Part shown: positions 51,345 to 60,727 of the stretch, piece by piece
Numbering within the stretch: the first letter of the stretch is position 1
Layout of the letters: every line of letters begins with the position of its first letter
DNA from: Hyphomicrobiales bacterium
GTDB taxonomy: Bacteria; Pseudomonadota; Alphaproteobacteria; Rhizobiales; Rhizobiaceae
Direction: 5' to 3'
Assembly (NCBI GenBank): GCA_900466575.1
Contig: UBMP01000009.1
Coordinates: 186,001-250,000, forward strand
Length of the DNA stretch: 64,000 nucleotides
The notes under the pieces: generated by a model
Told to the model about the DNA's origin: nothing
Databases searched by the model: none
Seen by the model: the letters and a program-made list of their open reading frames with translations, nothing else
Position numbers and translations under genes: made by a program

Positions 51345-52637
51345 ATGTCCGATCTCTCGCTCTCCCCCACGACGCTCGACGACCGCGTTCGCGGCTTTCC
51401 GACGGGGCACGCCCCTGTTGCGCTCGACGCCATTGGTACCGGGAACTGGAAGCCCTATGACGGCGCCATGTCTCTGCCGCTGATCTCGCTCGACAGGGCT
51501 GCCTTCGCCGGCAACATCGCGGCGATGATGGCCTATGTGAAAAGCCAGGGGCTCGCGATCGCGCCGCATTCGAAGACGCCGATGATCCCCGCTCTGGCCG
51601 CCCAGTTGGTTGAGGCCGGCGCCTGGGGCACGACTGTGGCCGATATCCGCCAGGCTTCGGTCATGCTGAAGGCCGGGCAAAGGCGATTGATCCTCGCCAA
51701 CGAAATCGGCGGCGCTTCGGCGGCCCGGCGGCTTGCGGCGCTGCTGGCGGGATATCCTGACGCGGAAATCCATGTCTTCGTCGATTCCCTCGGTCTCGCT
51801 GAGGCGCTTTCGGCGGCGTGGCGGGGTCGCGCAGACCTGCCCACGCTCGGCCTCCTGCCGGAGCTGGGCGTCGCCCGTGCAGGCAGCCGTACGGTCGAGG
51901 CGGCAATGGACATCGCCGACTATATCCTCGCACATGACACGCCTGGCTTCCGCCTGACAGGTATCGCTGCCTATGAAGGGTCTGCGGCGACCGCCGACCC
52001 GGCGGAAACGCTGGCGCGGATTGACGGCCTGATGGACAAGACAGTGGAACTCTATCGCCTCGTCCGCGCCAAGGTCGGCCCCGCTCGCGACCTGATCGTG
52101 ACCGCGGGCGGCTCGGTTTTCTTTGATCGTGTTGTGCGGGCGCTCAAGCCGGCGCTGGCCGGTGATGCCCATGCCAAGATCGTGCTGCGCAGTGGCGCCA
52201 TCTTCTTTCATGACCACGGCGTCTACGAACGCGGCCTTGCCGCGCTCGACGGACGTCGCGGATTTGCTCCTGACGAAGCATCCGTGACCTTCAGGCCGGC
52301 CCTGAGGGTCTGGGCTGAAGTGCTGTCCCGACCGGAGCCAGATCTCGCCATCTGCGGAATGGGCCTGCGCGACGTCGCCATGGACCAGGGCCTGCCGCAA
52401 CCGCTCGCCGTCTATCGCGACGGCACGCAGATCGCCGGGTTTGCCGGTGCTTCGGTGGTGAAACTCAACGACCAGCATGCTTTCGTGGAACTAGGCGGGC
52501 ACGATGACGTGGCAATCGGCGACGTCATCGAATTCGGTATTTCGCATCCCTGCACCTGCCTGGACCGGCATGCCGTCCTCTACGGCCTTGATGCCGATCA
52601 CCGCGTCTCGGCAGTCTATCCGACCCAGTTCGGCTGA
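51345..52637 (+). CDS. PLP-dependent D-amino acid deaminase / D-threonine aldolase-like protein
   Basis: 430-residue fold-type-III PLP enzyme with an alanine-racemase-like barrel. The cofactor lysine is K77 in IAPHSKTPM. LLPELGVARAGSRTV follows, then a C-terminal beta-domain with the SHPCTCLDRH motif (His and Cys), which in D-serine dehydratase binds zinc. It would deaminate a D-hydroxy-amino acid or cleave it. RidA, encoded 33 bp downstream, removes the reactive enamine/imine formed by such deaminases. It is part of the ribose-type ABC operon. Confidence 0.85.
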   Translation: MSDLSLSPTTLDDRVRGFPTGHAPVALDAIGTGNWKPYDGAMSLPLISLDRAAFAGNIAAMMAYVKSQGLAIAPHSKTPMIPALAAQLVEAGAWGTTVADIRQASVMLKAGQRRLILANEIGGASAARRLAALLAGYPDAEIHVFVDSLGLAEALSAAWRGRADLPTLGLLPELGVARAGSRTVEAAMDIADYILAHDTPGFRLTGIAAYEGSAATADPAETLARIDGLMDKTVELYRLVRAKVGPARDLIVTAGGSVFFDRVVRALKPALAGDAHAKIVLRSGAIFFHDHGVYERGLAALDGRRGFAPDEASVTFRPALRVWAEVLSRPEPDLAICGMGLRDVAMDQGLPQPLAVYRDGTQIAGFAGASVVKLNDQHAFVELGGHDDVAIGDVIEFGISHPCTCLDRHAVLYGLDADHRVSAVYPTQFG

Positions 52638-52670
52638 AAACACCTCCTCCCAAGAAGAAAAGGAAACACC

Positions 52671-53015
52671 ATGATCTCCCGCTACCAGAAGGGCTCGCGC
52701 ATGAGCCAGGCCGTCGCCTACGCCGGTATCGTCTATGTCGCCGGCCAGGTTGCCGATAACCGCAAGGGCTCGATCGAGGAACAGACGCTGGACGTGCTCG
52801 AAAAGATAGGCGCGCTGCTCAAGGAAGCCGGCACTGACAAGTCGAAGCTTCTGGCGGTCAACGTCTTCCTGCCGGCTATTGCCGATTTCGACGCCATGAA
52901 TTCTGTCTATGACACATGGATCGATCCCGCCAATCCGCCGGCCCGCGCCTGTGTCGAGGCCCGCCTTGCCGATCCTGATCTGCGCGTTGAAATGACCGCA
53001 GTCGCTGCGATCTGA
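52671..53015 (+). CDS. ridA: RidA family reactive-intermediate deaminase
   Basis: 114-residue YjgF/YER057c/UK114-family protein with VYVAGQVADN, a DVLEKIGALLKEAG helix and the conserved C-terminal PARACVEARLADPDLRVEM, including the Arg that binds the substrate carboxylate. It hydrolyses 2-aminoacrylate-type imines to 2-oxo acids. AAGGAAA precedes the ATG. Its place behind a PLP deaminase gene is functionally consistent. Confidence 0.92.
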   Translation: MISRYQKGSRMSQAVAYAGIVYVAGQVADNRKGSIEEQTLDVLEKIGALLKEAGTDKSKLLAVNVFLPAIADFDAMNSVYDTWIDPANPPARACVEARLADPDLRVEMTAVAAI

Positions 53016-53027
53016 CCGGAGGCCGCG

Positions 53028-54617
53028 ATGCCGGAGACACTGATCCGAAATGCCCGCATCATCGACGGCACGGGCGCGCCCTGGTATCGCGGCGACCTGA
53101 TCATCTCCGGCCGCTTGATTTGCCGGATCGGCTCCGGCCTTGAGGCTGGTCCGGATGCCGAAGTGGTCGATGCCGGGGAGCGCTATCTTGCTCCCGGCTT
53201 TATCGATGCGCATTGCCATGACGATCTGATCTTCCTGCGCGAACGCGAGCGGCCGGAAAAGGCCTTCCAGGGCGTGACCAGCATTGTCGTCGGCAATTGC
53301 TCGTTTTCCCTTTATCCCTCGACACCCGATTCCGCGGAGATGCTGCGCGGGCATTTCTCCGGTCTGCTCGGCGAGACGAAGCAGGACGAGATCTTTGGCG
53401 ACCTTGCCGGCTATCGCGAGGCGCTTGAGGGCGAGGGTATCGCACTCAATGTCGTCTCGCTCGTCGGCCACGCCGCCCTCAGGCTCGCCGTGATGGGCTT
53501 CGACCGTCGCCCGGCCAATGACGCCGAGATCGAGCGCATGTGCGCGCTTCTTGCCGAACAATTGCGCCAGGGTGCCTGCGGCCTGTCCCTCGGACTGGTC
53601 TACCCGCCGAGCGCATTCGCCGATCAGGACGAACTCGTGGCGCTCGCCAGGACCTGCCAGGCTCACGGCAAGCTCCTCGCCGCCCATGTCCGCAGCTACG
53701 AGGCCGGCCTGTTCGACGCGATCGACGAATTCGGCGGGCTTCTGCGCGCGTCCGGCACGGCCGGGCTGCTGTCGCATCTGCAATCCGCTGGCCGACCGAA
53801 CTGGGGCCAGATTCCCGCGGCGATCGAGCGGCTGGAGGCAATGCGCGCCGAGGGCATCGATATCTCATTCGACATGTATCCCTATCCCGCCGGCAGTACA
53901 TGGATGCTGCAGCTTCTGCCGCCGGCCCTGATGAATGGCGGGCTCGACGGGCTCAAGGCCCGGCTCGCCGATCCTGAGCAACGCGCGGTCGTCCGCGACT
54001 GGGTCGAACATGGAGGCGACGCCTTCCCCGGGCAAAGCAAGGTTTTCCTCATCGGCTGGGAGAACGTGCGCCTCTCGGCCGTCGGCGTTCCTGGACTCAA
54101 GCACCTCGAGGGTTCCGACATGCGCGCCGCAGCAGAAAAGCTCGGCACCGTGCCTTTCGACCTGATGCTGCGCTTTATCGAGGAAGATTCCGGCCAGACG
54201 GGTATCATTCTTTTCCAACTCGATGAGACGGATCTGCACGATGCCTGCTGCAACAGGCTCTACATGGCCGGCTCCGACGGCCTGCCGCGACCGGGCTCCA
54301 AGCCGCATCCACGTGCCTTCGGCACCTTCCCGCGCATTGCCGGGACGCTTCGGCGCGACAGGAAATGGTTCAGCATCGAGGATGCCGTGCGCCGCATGAC
54401 GTCGGTGGCGGCGCAGCGCTTCCAGTTGTACGACCGGGGCCTGATTCGGCCCGGGCTCGCGGCCGATATCGTGCTGTTCGAGGATGCGATCACGGACAAT
54501 GCCACATTCGCCGATTCCACGGCGCTGCCCTCCGGCATCTCGCATGTCTGGGTTAACGGCAGCGCGGTGATCGCGAACGGCCGGCAGACGGGCAACCGGC
54601 CCGGCAAGTTGATATAG
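53028..54617 (+). CDS. N-acyl-D-amino-acid deacylase family (D-aminoacylase) protein
   Basis: 529-residue amidohydrolase. Zinc ligands lie in GFIDAHCHDDL (H62, H64), and a Cys ligand (C91) in the VGNCSFS motif that marks D-aminoacylases. LAAHVRSYEAG and FDMYPYPAGSTWM follow, and the catalytic Asp is in MAGSDGLPRPG. The family releases D-amino acids from N-acyl forms. It closes the ribose-type ABC operon, so its product would feed the PLP deaminase and RidA encoded just upstream. Confidence 0.88.
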   Translation: MPETLIRNARIIDGTGAPWYRGDLIISGRLICRIGSGLEAGPDAEVVDAGERYLAPGFIDAHCHDDLIFLRERERPEKAFQGVTSIVVGNCSFSLYPSTPDSAEMLRGHFSGLLGETKQDEIFGDLAGYREALEGEGIALNVVSLVGHAALRLAVMGFDRRPANDAEIERMCALLAEQLRQGACGLSLGLVYPPSAFADQDELVALARTCQAHGKLLAAHVRSYEAGLFDAIDEFGGLLRASGTAGLLSHLQSAGRPNWGQIPAAIERLEAMRAEGIDISFDMYPYPAGSTWMLQLLPPALMNGGLDGLKARLADPEQRAVVRDWVEHGGDAFPGQSKVFLIGWENVRLSAVGVPGLKHLEGSDMRAAAEKLGTVPFDLMLRFIEEDSGQTGIILFQLDETDLHDACCNRLYMAGSDGLPRPGSKPHPRAFGTFPRIAGTLRRDRKWFSIEDAVRRMTSVAAQRFQLYDRGLIRPGLAADIVLFEDAITDNATFADSTALPSGISHVWVNGSAVIANGRQTGNRPGKLI

Positions 54618-54799
54618 GGCCCTGAGAGAAGCTGCCGTTTACGTCGTCCGGCTTGGCCTGCAGACCTTGCGTTCCACCGGAGAGGCAAGCTGGAGCGCGG
54701 CAGAGGTCGGAGCGCCACGAGCCCGAGCCGGTCTTGGCCGTGCGGGCGCGTGGCGCAGCGGGACCTCTTGCCGCTTGAGCCTCTGAGGTGTTTCCTCGT

Positions 54800-56464
54800 T
54801 CAGATCGTGACGCCATAGACCGTGGCGGCACGTTCGGCGGTCAGATAGCCGTTTCTGACATCATCACGAACCTTCTCCGGATCGCGCTTCTTCGGATCGC
54901 CAACGCCGCCGCCGGCGCCGGTGATGATGCGGATGACGTCATCCTTGTCGACGCGGATGCCGGAGCCGAAGGCGAAGCGCTCGCTCGTCCCGTCCTTGCG
55001 CATGACCAGCGCATAGTTCTGCGAGCCTTCATGGCCGCCCGCGATCGACCAGGGCGCAATGCGCGAGCGGGTATAGCCGAGCGTCAGGAAGGAATTGTCG
55101 CGGCGGATGCGGTAGTCGAGGCGAATGCCGCGGCCACCGGTGAACTCACCTTCGCCGCCGGGATCGGTGCAGAGCTCCAGCCGGTCGATGGTGAGCCCGT
55201 TGCGCGCCTCGGAAATCTCCGCCGGGCAATTATAGGTCTCGCCATGGACGCCCGAGAAGATCGCCGAATTGCCGTCGCGCCCGAAGGCCGCCCCCCAGCC
55301 GCCGATCTGCGGCTCGATGATCGTGTATTGCCGGCCCGTATCGGGATGGATGCCGCCGATGAAGGTGCCGGCAATCGAGGCGAAATGGCCGGCCGGCAGT
55401 TTCTCCGGCATATGCGGCGCGAGGCAGCGCCAGATCAGGTCGTAAACGCGGATTCCGACTTCGTAATAGAAGCCGACGGCCGCCGGTTCCTTGGCGTGGA
55501 AGAGCGTACCTTCCTTCGTCAGCAGTTTCAGCGGCCGGAAGGAGCCGCCATTGGCCGGCGAATGCGGCGAGGTTAGCGCCTTGAAGATGACCTGCGTGGA
55601 GACCAGCGTGTCGTCGTGGCCGGCATTGAACGGGCCGTTGTCCTGATCCGGATTGTCACGAAGATCGACAGTGAACTCGGTGTCCGAGATCGTCACCTTG
55701 ACGTTGAAGAAGCGGCCATCGTCCTGTTCTTCGGTCATTTCGAACGTGCCATGCGGCAGGTCGGCAAGCGCCTTCAGCGACACCTGTTCGCCGAAATTCA
55801 TGAAGTCGCGCATGGCGGTCTCGAATGTGGCAATGCCGTATTTCGTTGCCAGTTCGACGAGACGCTTCGCGCCGATGCGCACCGAGGCAATCGCCGCCCA
55901 GAGGTCGCCCTCGATGAAATCGGGCATGCGCGAATTGACCATGATGATGTCGAAAATGCCGGGGATCGGCTCGCCCTTCGAGATCATCTTGATCGCGGGC
56001 AGGCGCAGGCCCTCCTGGAAGATTTCCGTCGCATCCGCCGAGAGCGAGCCCGGCGACTTGCCGCCGACATCCGAGTTATGCGCGATGTTCGCGGTCCAGG
56101 CGATGAGCTTGCCATCGGCAAAGACGGGCATGGCGACGACGAGGTCGTTCAAGTGCGTGACGCCGCCGTAATAAGGGTCGTTGGTGATGAAGACGTCGCC
56201 GGGCTCGATATCGCCGGGCTTGTCGAACTTCTTGACCAGAACCTTGACCGACTTGTCGAGCACGCCAATGAAGCCGGGAATGCCGGCGCCGGAACTGGCG
56301 AGCTCCCCTTCGGCATCCAGAATGCCGGTGCCCATGTCGAGCACTTCGTAGATGATCGAACTCATGGCCGTCTTGCGCATGGCCGCGAACATCTCGTCGG
56401 CGGTGGCCTGCAGTGAGTTCTGGATGATTTCGAGCGTGATGGGATCGTGTGAAACCTCAGTCAT
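54800..56464 (-). CDS. hyuB: Hydantoinase/oxoprolinase subunit B (HyuB)
   Basis: 554-residue B subunit starting with DPITLEIIQNSLQATADEMFAAMRKTAMSSIIYEV. It has the family blocks GDVFITNDPYYGGVTHLNDL, WTANIAHNSDVGGKSPGS and FGSGIRVDKDDVIRIITGAGGGVGDPKKR at the C-terminus. With HyuA it hydrolyses a lactam-type ring using ATP (N-methylhydantoin, 5-oxoproline or related rings). It starts 12 bp after hyuA, and its length is normal. Confidence 0.93.
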   Translation of the reverse strand: MTEVSHDPITLEIIQNSLQATADEMFAAMRKTAMSSIIYEVLDMGTGILDAEGELASSGAGIPGFIGVLDKSVKVLVKKFDKPGDIEPGDVFITNDPYYGGVTHLNDLVVAMPVFADGKLIAWTANIAHNSDVGGKSPGSLSADATEIFQEGLRLPAIKMISKGEPIPGIFDIIMVNSRMPDFIEGDLWAAIASVRIGAKRLVELATKYGIATFETAMRDFMNFGEQVSLKALADLPHGTFEMTEEQDDGRFFNVKVTISDTEFTVDLRDNPDQDNGPFNAGHDDTLVSTQVIFKALTSPHSPANGGSFRPLKLLTKEGTLFHAKEPAAVGFYYEVGIRVYDLIWRCLAPHMPEKLPAGHFASIAGTFIGGIHPDTGRQYTIIEPQIGGWGAAFGRDGNSAIFSGVHGETYNCPAEISEARNGLTIDRLELCTDPGGEGEFTGGRGIRLDYRIRRDNSFLTLGYTRSRIAPWSIAGGHEGSQNYALVMRKDGTSERFAFGSGIRVDKDDVIRIITGAGGGVGDPKKRDPEKVRDDVRNGYLTAERAATVYGVTI

Positions 56465-56476
56465 CGCGAACGCTCC

Positions 56477-58549
56477 TCAAGCCTTGATGTGGATGTGGAT
56501 ATTGCCGAAACCGTCGATCTCGACCCGGTTTCCGGGATGGATGACAACGGTCGTGCCGGGATCCTCGATGACGGCCGGTCCGCTGAACGCCATGCCCGGT
56601 TCGAGCTTCGTGCCATCGTAGATCGTGGCATCGTGGATGCCTTCCAGCGCATAATCGACCTTCCGCGTGCCCTTGACGGCGGCGGAGGCGGGCGTGGCGC
56701 TTTTCGGCTTTTCCTGCATGGTCAGCTTGCCGACTTCGGCGGATGCCACGACATGGATGCCGACCAGCTCGACCGGTGCCTTGAGGCGATAGGTATATTC
56801 GCGCTCGTAGGTCTCGTGGAAGGCGGCCTCGATCTCGGCAAGCTTGGCATCGGAGATGTCGCTGCCGACAAGAACCTCGGTCGTGTGCTCCTGGTTCTGG
56901 TAGCGGAACTTGCCGTAGCGCAGGAACTTGACCTTGTCCGCCCCGATACTTTCGGCGCCGAACTGCTTCAGCGCGAGCGCTTCAGTTTCGGCGAAGAGGC
57001 CTTCGATGACGGCGCCGGCACCGGTCTTGAGGTCGGCGAGCTTGGTGACGAAATAGTCGCGACGCAGGTCCGACATCATCATGCCCCAGGCGGAGAAGAC
57101 GGAGGCGCCGGCGGGGATGACGACCTTCTTGACGCCGAGTTCCTGACCGAGCGCCACCGCATGCATGGCGCCGCCGCCACCGAAGGCGACGAGGGTGAAG
57201 TCGCGCGGGTCATGGCCGCGATTGAGCGAGACGAGCTTCAGCGCATTGACCATGTTGTTGTTGGCGATGCGGACAATGCCGCGCGCCACGTCGTCGGCGC
57301 TGGTGCCGAGCTTCTCGCCCAGCTCGGTCAGAGCCGTTTCGGTCGCCTTCATGTCGGCGATCACGTCTCCGCCGCAGAAATAGTCGCGGTTGATACGGCC
57401 GAGCCACAGATTGGCATCCGTCGTCGTCGCCTTCGTGCCGCCCCGGCCATAGGCAGCCGGACCCGGCATGGCACCGGCCGATTGCGGGCCGACATGCAGT
57501 TTGCTGAAATTGTCCACCCAGGCTATGGAGCCGCCGCCATTGCCGATCTCGACGAGGTCGACCACCGGCACCATGATCGGATAGCCGGCCGAGGTCTGGT
57601 TCCGCTCGATCCAGTAGTCTGTCATGATCTTGACCTGACCGTTTTCGATCAGCGAGCACTTGGCGGTCGTGCCGCCGATGTCGAGCGCCAGCACATTCTT
57701 TTCGCCGATCAGCTTGCCGAGTTCGGCCGCACCCCAGAAGCCGGAGGCCGGGCCGGATTCGACCATGGTGATCGGGATCTTCGAGACGGAGTCGAGCGTG
57801 TCGACGCCGCAATTCGACTGCATGATGTAGAGGCTGCCGGCAAAGCCCTTGCCCGTCACCCCGTCTTTCAACCGCGTGAGATAGCGCTCTGCCGTCGGCT
57901 GGACATAGGCCGAAAGCACGGCCGTGTTGGTGCGCTCATATTCGCGCCATTCGCGGGTGATCTGGTGCGAGGCGACGGTGGCGACCTCGGGCCACAGCCG
58001 CTTCAGCTCGGCGAGCGTCCGTTCCTCATGCGACGGGTCCGCATAGGAATGGAGGAAGGAGACGGCGACGGCCTGAACGCCGTCTGCCTTGAAATCGGCG
58101 ACAATGGCAGGCAGGGCGGAGAGATCGAGCGGGCGCATCTCCTCGCCCTTGTAGCTCAGTCGGCCACCGACCTCGCGGCGCAGATAACGGGGCACGAAAG
58201 GTTCGGGCTTCACATAGTGAAGGTTGAAGAAATCGGGGCGGTTGCCGCGCGCGATCTCGATACTGTCGCGGAAGCCTTCGGTGGTGATCAGTCCGACCTT
58301 GACGCCCTTGCGTTCGGTGAGCGCATTGATGACCACCGTCGTGCCATGGGCGAGGAAATCGATGGATTTCGGATCGACGCCGCCCTTTTCGAGAACGTTG
58401 AGCACGCCCTGCTCGAAATTCGGCGGGGTCGTGTCCGACTTGGCGGTGACGATGCGCGCCTCGCCTGTCGCGTGATCGGTCTCGAAGCAGACCAGATCGG
58501 TGAATGTGCCGCCGACATCGGTGGCGACGCGAATGGTCTTGCCGCTCAT
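56477..58549 (-). CDS. hyuA: Hydantoinase/oxoprolinase subunit A (HyuA)
   Basis: 690-residue ASKHA-fold subunit with the phosphate motif ATDVGGTFTDLVCF at the N-terminus, HGTTVVINALTERKG, VESGPASGFWGAAELG, LALDIGGTTAKCSLIENG and the AFGGGGAMHAVALGQELG block. It activates the ring for hydrolysis with ATP and works with HyuB. Its ATG overlaps the GAF gene's stop by one base. Functionally it parallels PxpABC in the first cluster, a second, unrelated ATP-dependent lactamase system. Confidence 0.93.
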   Translation of the reverse strand: MSGKTIRVATDVGGTFTDLVCFETDHATGEARIVTAKSDTTPPNFEQGVLNVLEKGGVDPKSIDFLAHGTTVVINALTERKGVKVGLITTEGFRDSIEIARGNRPDFFNLHYVKPEPFVPRYLRREVGGRLSYKGEEMRPLDLSALPAIVADFKADGVQAVAVSFLHSYADPSHEERTLAELKRLWPEVATVASHQITREWREYERTNTAVLSAYVQPTAERYLTRLKDGVTGKGFAGSLYIMQSNCGVDTLDSVSKIPITMVESGPASGFWGAAELGKLIGEKNVLALDIGGTTAKCSLIENGQVKIMTDYWIERNQTSAGYPIMVPVVDLVEIGNGGGSIAWVDNFSKLHVGPQSAGAMPGPAAYGRGGTKATTTDANLWLGRINRDYFCGGDVIADMKATETALTELGEKLGTSADDVARGIVRIANNNMVNALKLVSLNRGHDPRDFTLVAFGGGGAMHAVALGQELGVKKVVIPAGASVFSAWGMMMSDLRRDYFVTKLADLKTGAGAVIEGLFAETEALALKQFGAESIGADKVKFLRYGKFRYQNQEHTTEVLVGSDISDAKLAEIEAAFHETYEREYTYRLKAPVELVGIHVVASAEVGKLTMQEKPKSATPASAAVKGTRKVDYALEGIHDATIYDGTKLEPGMAFSGPAVIEDPGTTVVIHPGNRVEIDGFGNIHIHIKA

Positions 58550-59040
58550 CAGAGGGTCCCCTTCTTCGTTTCGTGAAGCATCATGCAGATGGCGCCCGGA
58601 AGCTTCAGCGCTTCGGCGGCGGCGACGCGGTCCTGCGTGTAAAAGCCCTGGTCATGCAGGCAATTGATCGTGCCTATCACCGAACCGTCGATGATGATCG
58701 GCACGTTGATGACGGATTCGCAGCCAAGCGAACGGATGAGCTCGTGATCGTCGAAGACTTTGGCGATGTCGTCGATCGTGTTGGCGACGAAGGTCTGCTT
58801 GTCGCGCAGCGTGATGTCCGACCAGACATTGTCATGATAGGGCTTGGTGCCCGACACGGGATAGGCATCCGGCATGTTGGAATAGACGCGCTCGGAGGTC
58901 TTGGCCTTGCCGTTGCTGGTCATGACGGTGAAGAGCTTCACGCCGACAAGCTCTTTCGTCAGCGCTTCCAGCGCCTCGAAGGCCTTTGCGGGCTGGCCCT
59001 CGGAAGCCAGTGCAGTCACAAACGAACCGTAATCAGTCAT
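58549..59040 (-). CDS. GAF-domain protein
   Basis: 163-residue stand-alone GAF domain: LTKELVGVKLFTVMTSNGKAK early, then the central ELIRSLGCESVINVPIIIDGSVIGTINCLHDQGFYT segment. GAF domains bind small molecules. The three-cysteine set of free-methionine-sulphoxide reductases is not apparent. It is translated between the transporter ATPases and hyuA (4-bp overlap with the ATPase gene), so it may sense the substrate or serve as an accessory subunit. The function is unknown. Confidence 0.8.
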   Translation of the reverse strand: MTDYGSFVTALASEGQPAKAFEALEALTKELVGVKLFTVMTSNGKAKTSERVYSNMPDAYPVSGTKPYHDNVWSDITLRDKQTFVANTIDDIAKVFDDHELIRSLGCESVINVPIIIDGSVIGTINCLHDQGFYTQDRVAAAEALKLPGAICMMLHETKKGTL

Positions 59041-59840
59041 GCTTGGTCTCCCATGATGTGCTGGCGCATCGCCGCCTCCTCGTCGCTAACCACCGGCACG
59101 GCGGAAATCAGCCGCCGCGTGTAGTCCTGCGTGGGGGAGGAGAAGAGCGCTTCCGTCGTGCCGATCTCGATCAGTCGTCCGCGTTCGAAGACGGCGACCC
59201 GGTCGGCGATGTTGCGCACGACAGACAGGTCGTGCGTGATGAAAACATAGGTGAGGCCGCGTTTGGCCTTCAGTTCGGCCAGCAGCCGCAAGACGCGGGC
59301 CTGAACCAGAACATCGAGCGCCGATGTCGGCTCGTCGAGCACCACGAGCTCGCTTTCGCAGGCGAGCGCGCGGGCAATGGCGACGCGCTGGCGCTGGCCG
59401 CCCGAAAGAGCTGCGGGGGAACGGCGGGCATAATCGGGCTCCAGCCCCACCTCCTGCAGAAGGGCGCCGATGCGGGCCGCCCGCTCGGCTTTCGGGCCGA
59501 TCTCGTGAACGTCCAGCGCGAGACGCAGCGACGCGCCGACGGTGCGTCTGGGATTGAGAGAGGAGAGCGGGTTCTGCTGCACGAGTTGAATGGCGCGGCG
59601 ATGGCGCTTCTCCCGCCGTTCGGGTAGCGGTTCGCCGGCAAAGGCGATGGTGCCTGCGGTCGTGCCGTAGATGCCGAGGATCATGTTGGCGATGGTGGAC
59701 TTGCCGGAGCCGGATTCACCGACAATCGCAAGGCATTCGCCCTTTTCCACCGCGAAGGACACGTTGTCGACGGCTTTGGTGCGCCGGCCGTTGACGGCGA
59801 ATTCTTTGCTCACGCCGTTGAGTTCGAGGATCGCGCTCAT
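59037..59840 (-). CDS. Dipeptide/oligopeptide-type ABC ATPase 2 (DppF-like)
   Basis: 267-residue ATPase with Walker [10 protein letters not shown], signature LSGGQRQRVAIARALA and Walker B LVVLDEPTSALD. It is shorter than the DppF-like protein of the other operon because it lacks the Cys-containing C-terminal oligopeptide extension. It overlaps its partner ATPase gene by 4 bp. Confidence 0.92.
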   Translation of the reverse strand: MSAILELNGVSKEFAVNGRRTKAVDNVSFAVEKGECLAIVGESGSGKSTIANMILGIYGTTAGTIAFAGEPLPERREKRHRRAIQLVQQNPLSSLNPRRTVGASLRLALDVHEIGPKAERAARIGALLQEVGLEPDYARRSPAALSGGQRQRVAIARALACESELVVLDEPTSALDVLVQARVLRLLAELKAKRGLTYVFITHDLSVVRNIADRVAVFERGRLIEIGTTEALFSSPTQDYTRRLISAVPVVSDEEAAMRQHIMGDQA

Positions 59841-60727
59841 GCAAGCCGCTCCTTCTCGCTGGCGCCCGGATGGGCGATCAGAGGATCGAGGAAACCGGCC
59901 GTATCTTCCGCGATATCCGGAATGCCGCCGCCGGTGATGCGCGGCACCGCGGAGAGAAGTGCGCGCGTGTAAGGATGCTGCGGATCGGAAAACAGCTGTT
60001 TCGTCGTGGCCTGTTCGACGATGCGGCCCTTGTAGATGACATAGACGCGGTCGGCGAATTCGCGCACCACCCCGAGATTGTGCGAGATGAAGAGCACGGA
60101 GGTGCCGTGCTGTTCGACCAGATCGGACATCAGCTTCAGCGTCTGCGCCTGCACGGTGACATCGAGCGCCGTGCCCGGCTCGTCGGCCAGAAGCAGGGAC
60201 GGATTGTTGGCGAGCGCCATGGCGATCATGACGCGCTGGTTCATGCCGCCGGACAGCTGGAAGGCGTAGCTGTCAAGCACGCGTTCCGGCTCGTTGATCG
60301 ACACATCGGCGAGTGCCGCAATCGCCTTCATGCGCGCTTCCGCCTCGCCGATGGCGGGATTGGCGCGGGCCAGAACCTCGCGGAACTGGGTGAAGATCGG
60401 ATAGACCGGATTGAGCGACGAGGTCGGGTCCTGGAAGATCATCGACATGCGGGTGCCGCGCAGGTGATGGCGGTCGCGCGGCTTGAGCTTGTCGAGATCG
60501 ATGCCTTCGAAGTTCAGGCTTCCGGAAATGCGCGCCGTGCTTATCTCCTGCAGCATGCCGAGCACGATGCGGGCGGTGACCGACTTGCCGGAACCGGATT
60601 CGCCGACCAGCGCCACGCGTTCGCCCTTGCCGATATGCAGCGAGATGCCGTGGAGAACCTCCACCATGCCCGACCAGAGCTTGAAGCCGAGCTTCAGGTT
60701 TTCGATTTTCAACGTGGGGGCGCTCAT
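59837..60727 (-). CDS. Dipeptide/oligopeptide-type ABC ATPase 1 (DppD-like)
   Basis: 296-residue ATPase with Walker [29 protein letters not shown], signature [15 protein letters not shown] and Walker [16 protein letters not shown] 60727 overlaps the permease gene by 4 bp and matches the family N-terminus ([15 protein letters not shown]). Like its partner it has almost no C-terminal cysteine-rich extension. Confidence 0.92.
   Translation of the reverse strand: MSAPTLKIENLKLGFKLWSGMVEVLHGISLHIGKGERVALVGESGSGKSVTARIVLGMLQEISTARISGSLNFEGIDLDKLKPRDRHHLRGTRMSMIFQDPTSSLNPVYPIFTQFREVLARANPAIGEAEARMKAIAALADVSINEPERVLDSYAFQLSGGMNQRVMIAMALANNPSLLLADEPGTALDVTVQAQTLKLMSDLVEQHGTSVLFISHNLGVVREFADRVYVIYKGRIVEQATTKQLFSDPQHPYTRALLSAVPRITGGGIPDIAEDTAGFLDPLIAHPGASEKERLA

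Noticed and set aside
50037-52478. Long open frame (813 codons) on the minus strand opposite the ribose-type permease and deaminase genes
   Set aside because: It reads as arginine-, histidine- and aspartate-rich sequence without a domain and lies antisense to well-recognised genes. Such frames arise from GC-rich third positions.
56489-58576. Open frame of 695 codons on the plus strand opposite hyuA
   Set aside because: No recognisable family and fully antisense to hyuA; a composition artefact.
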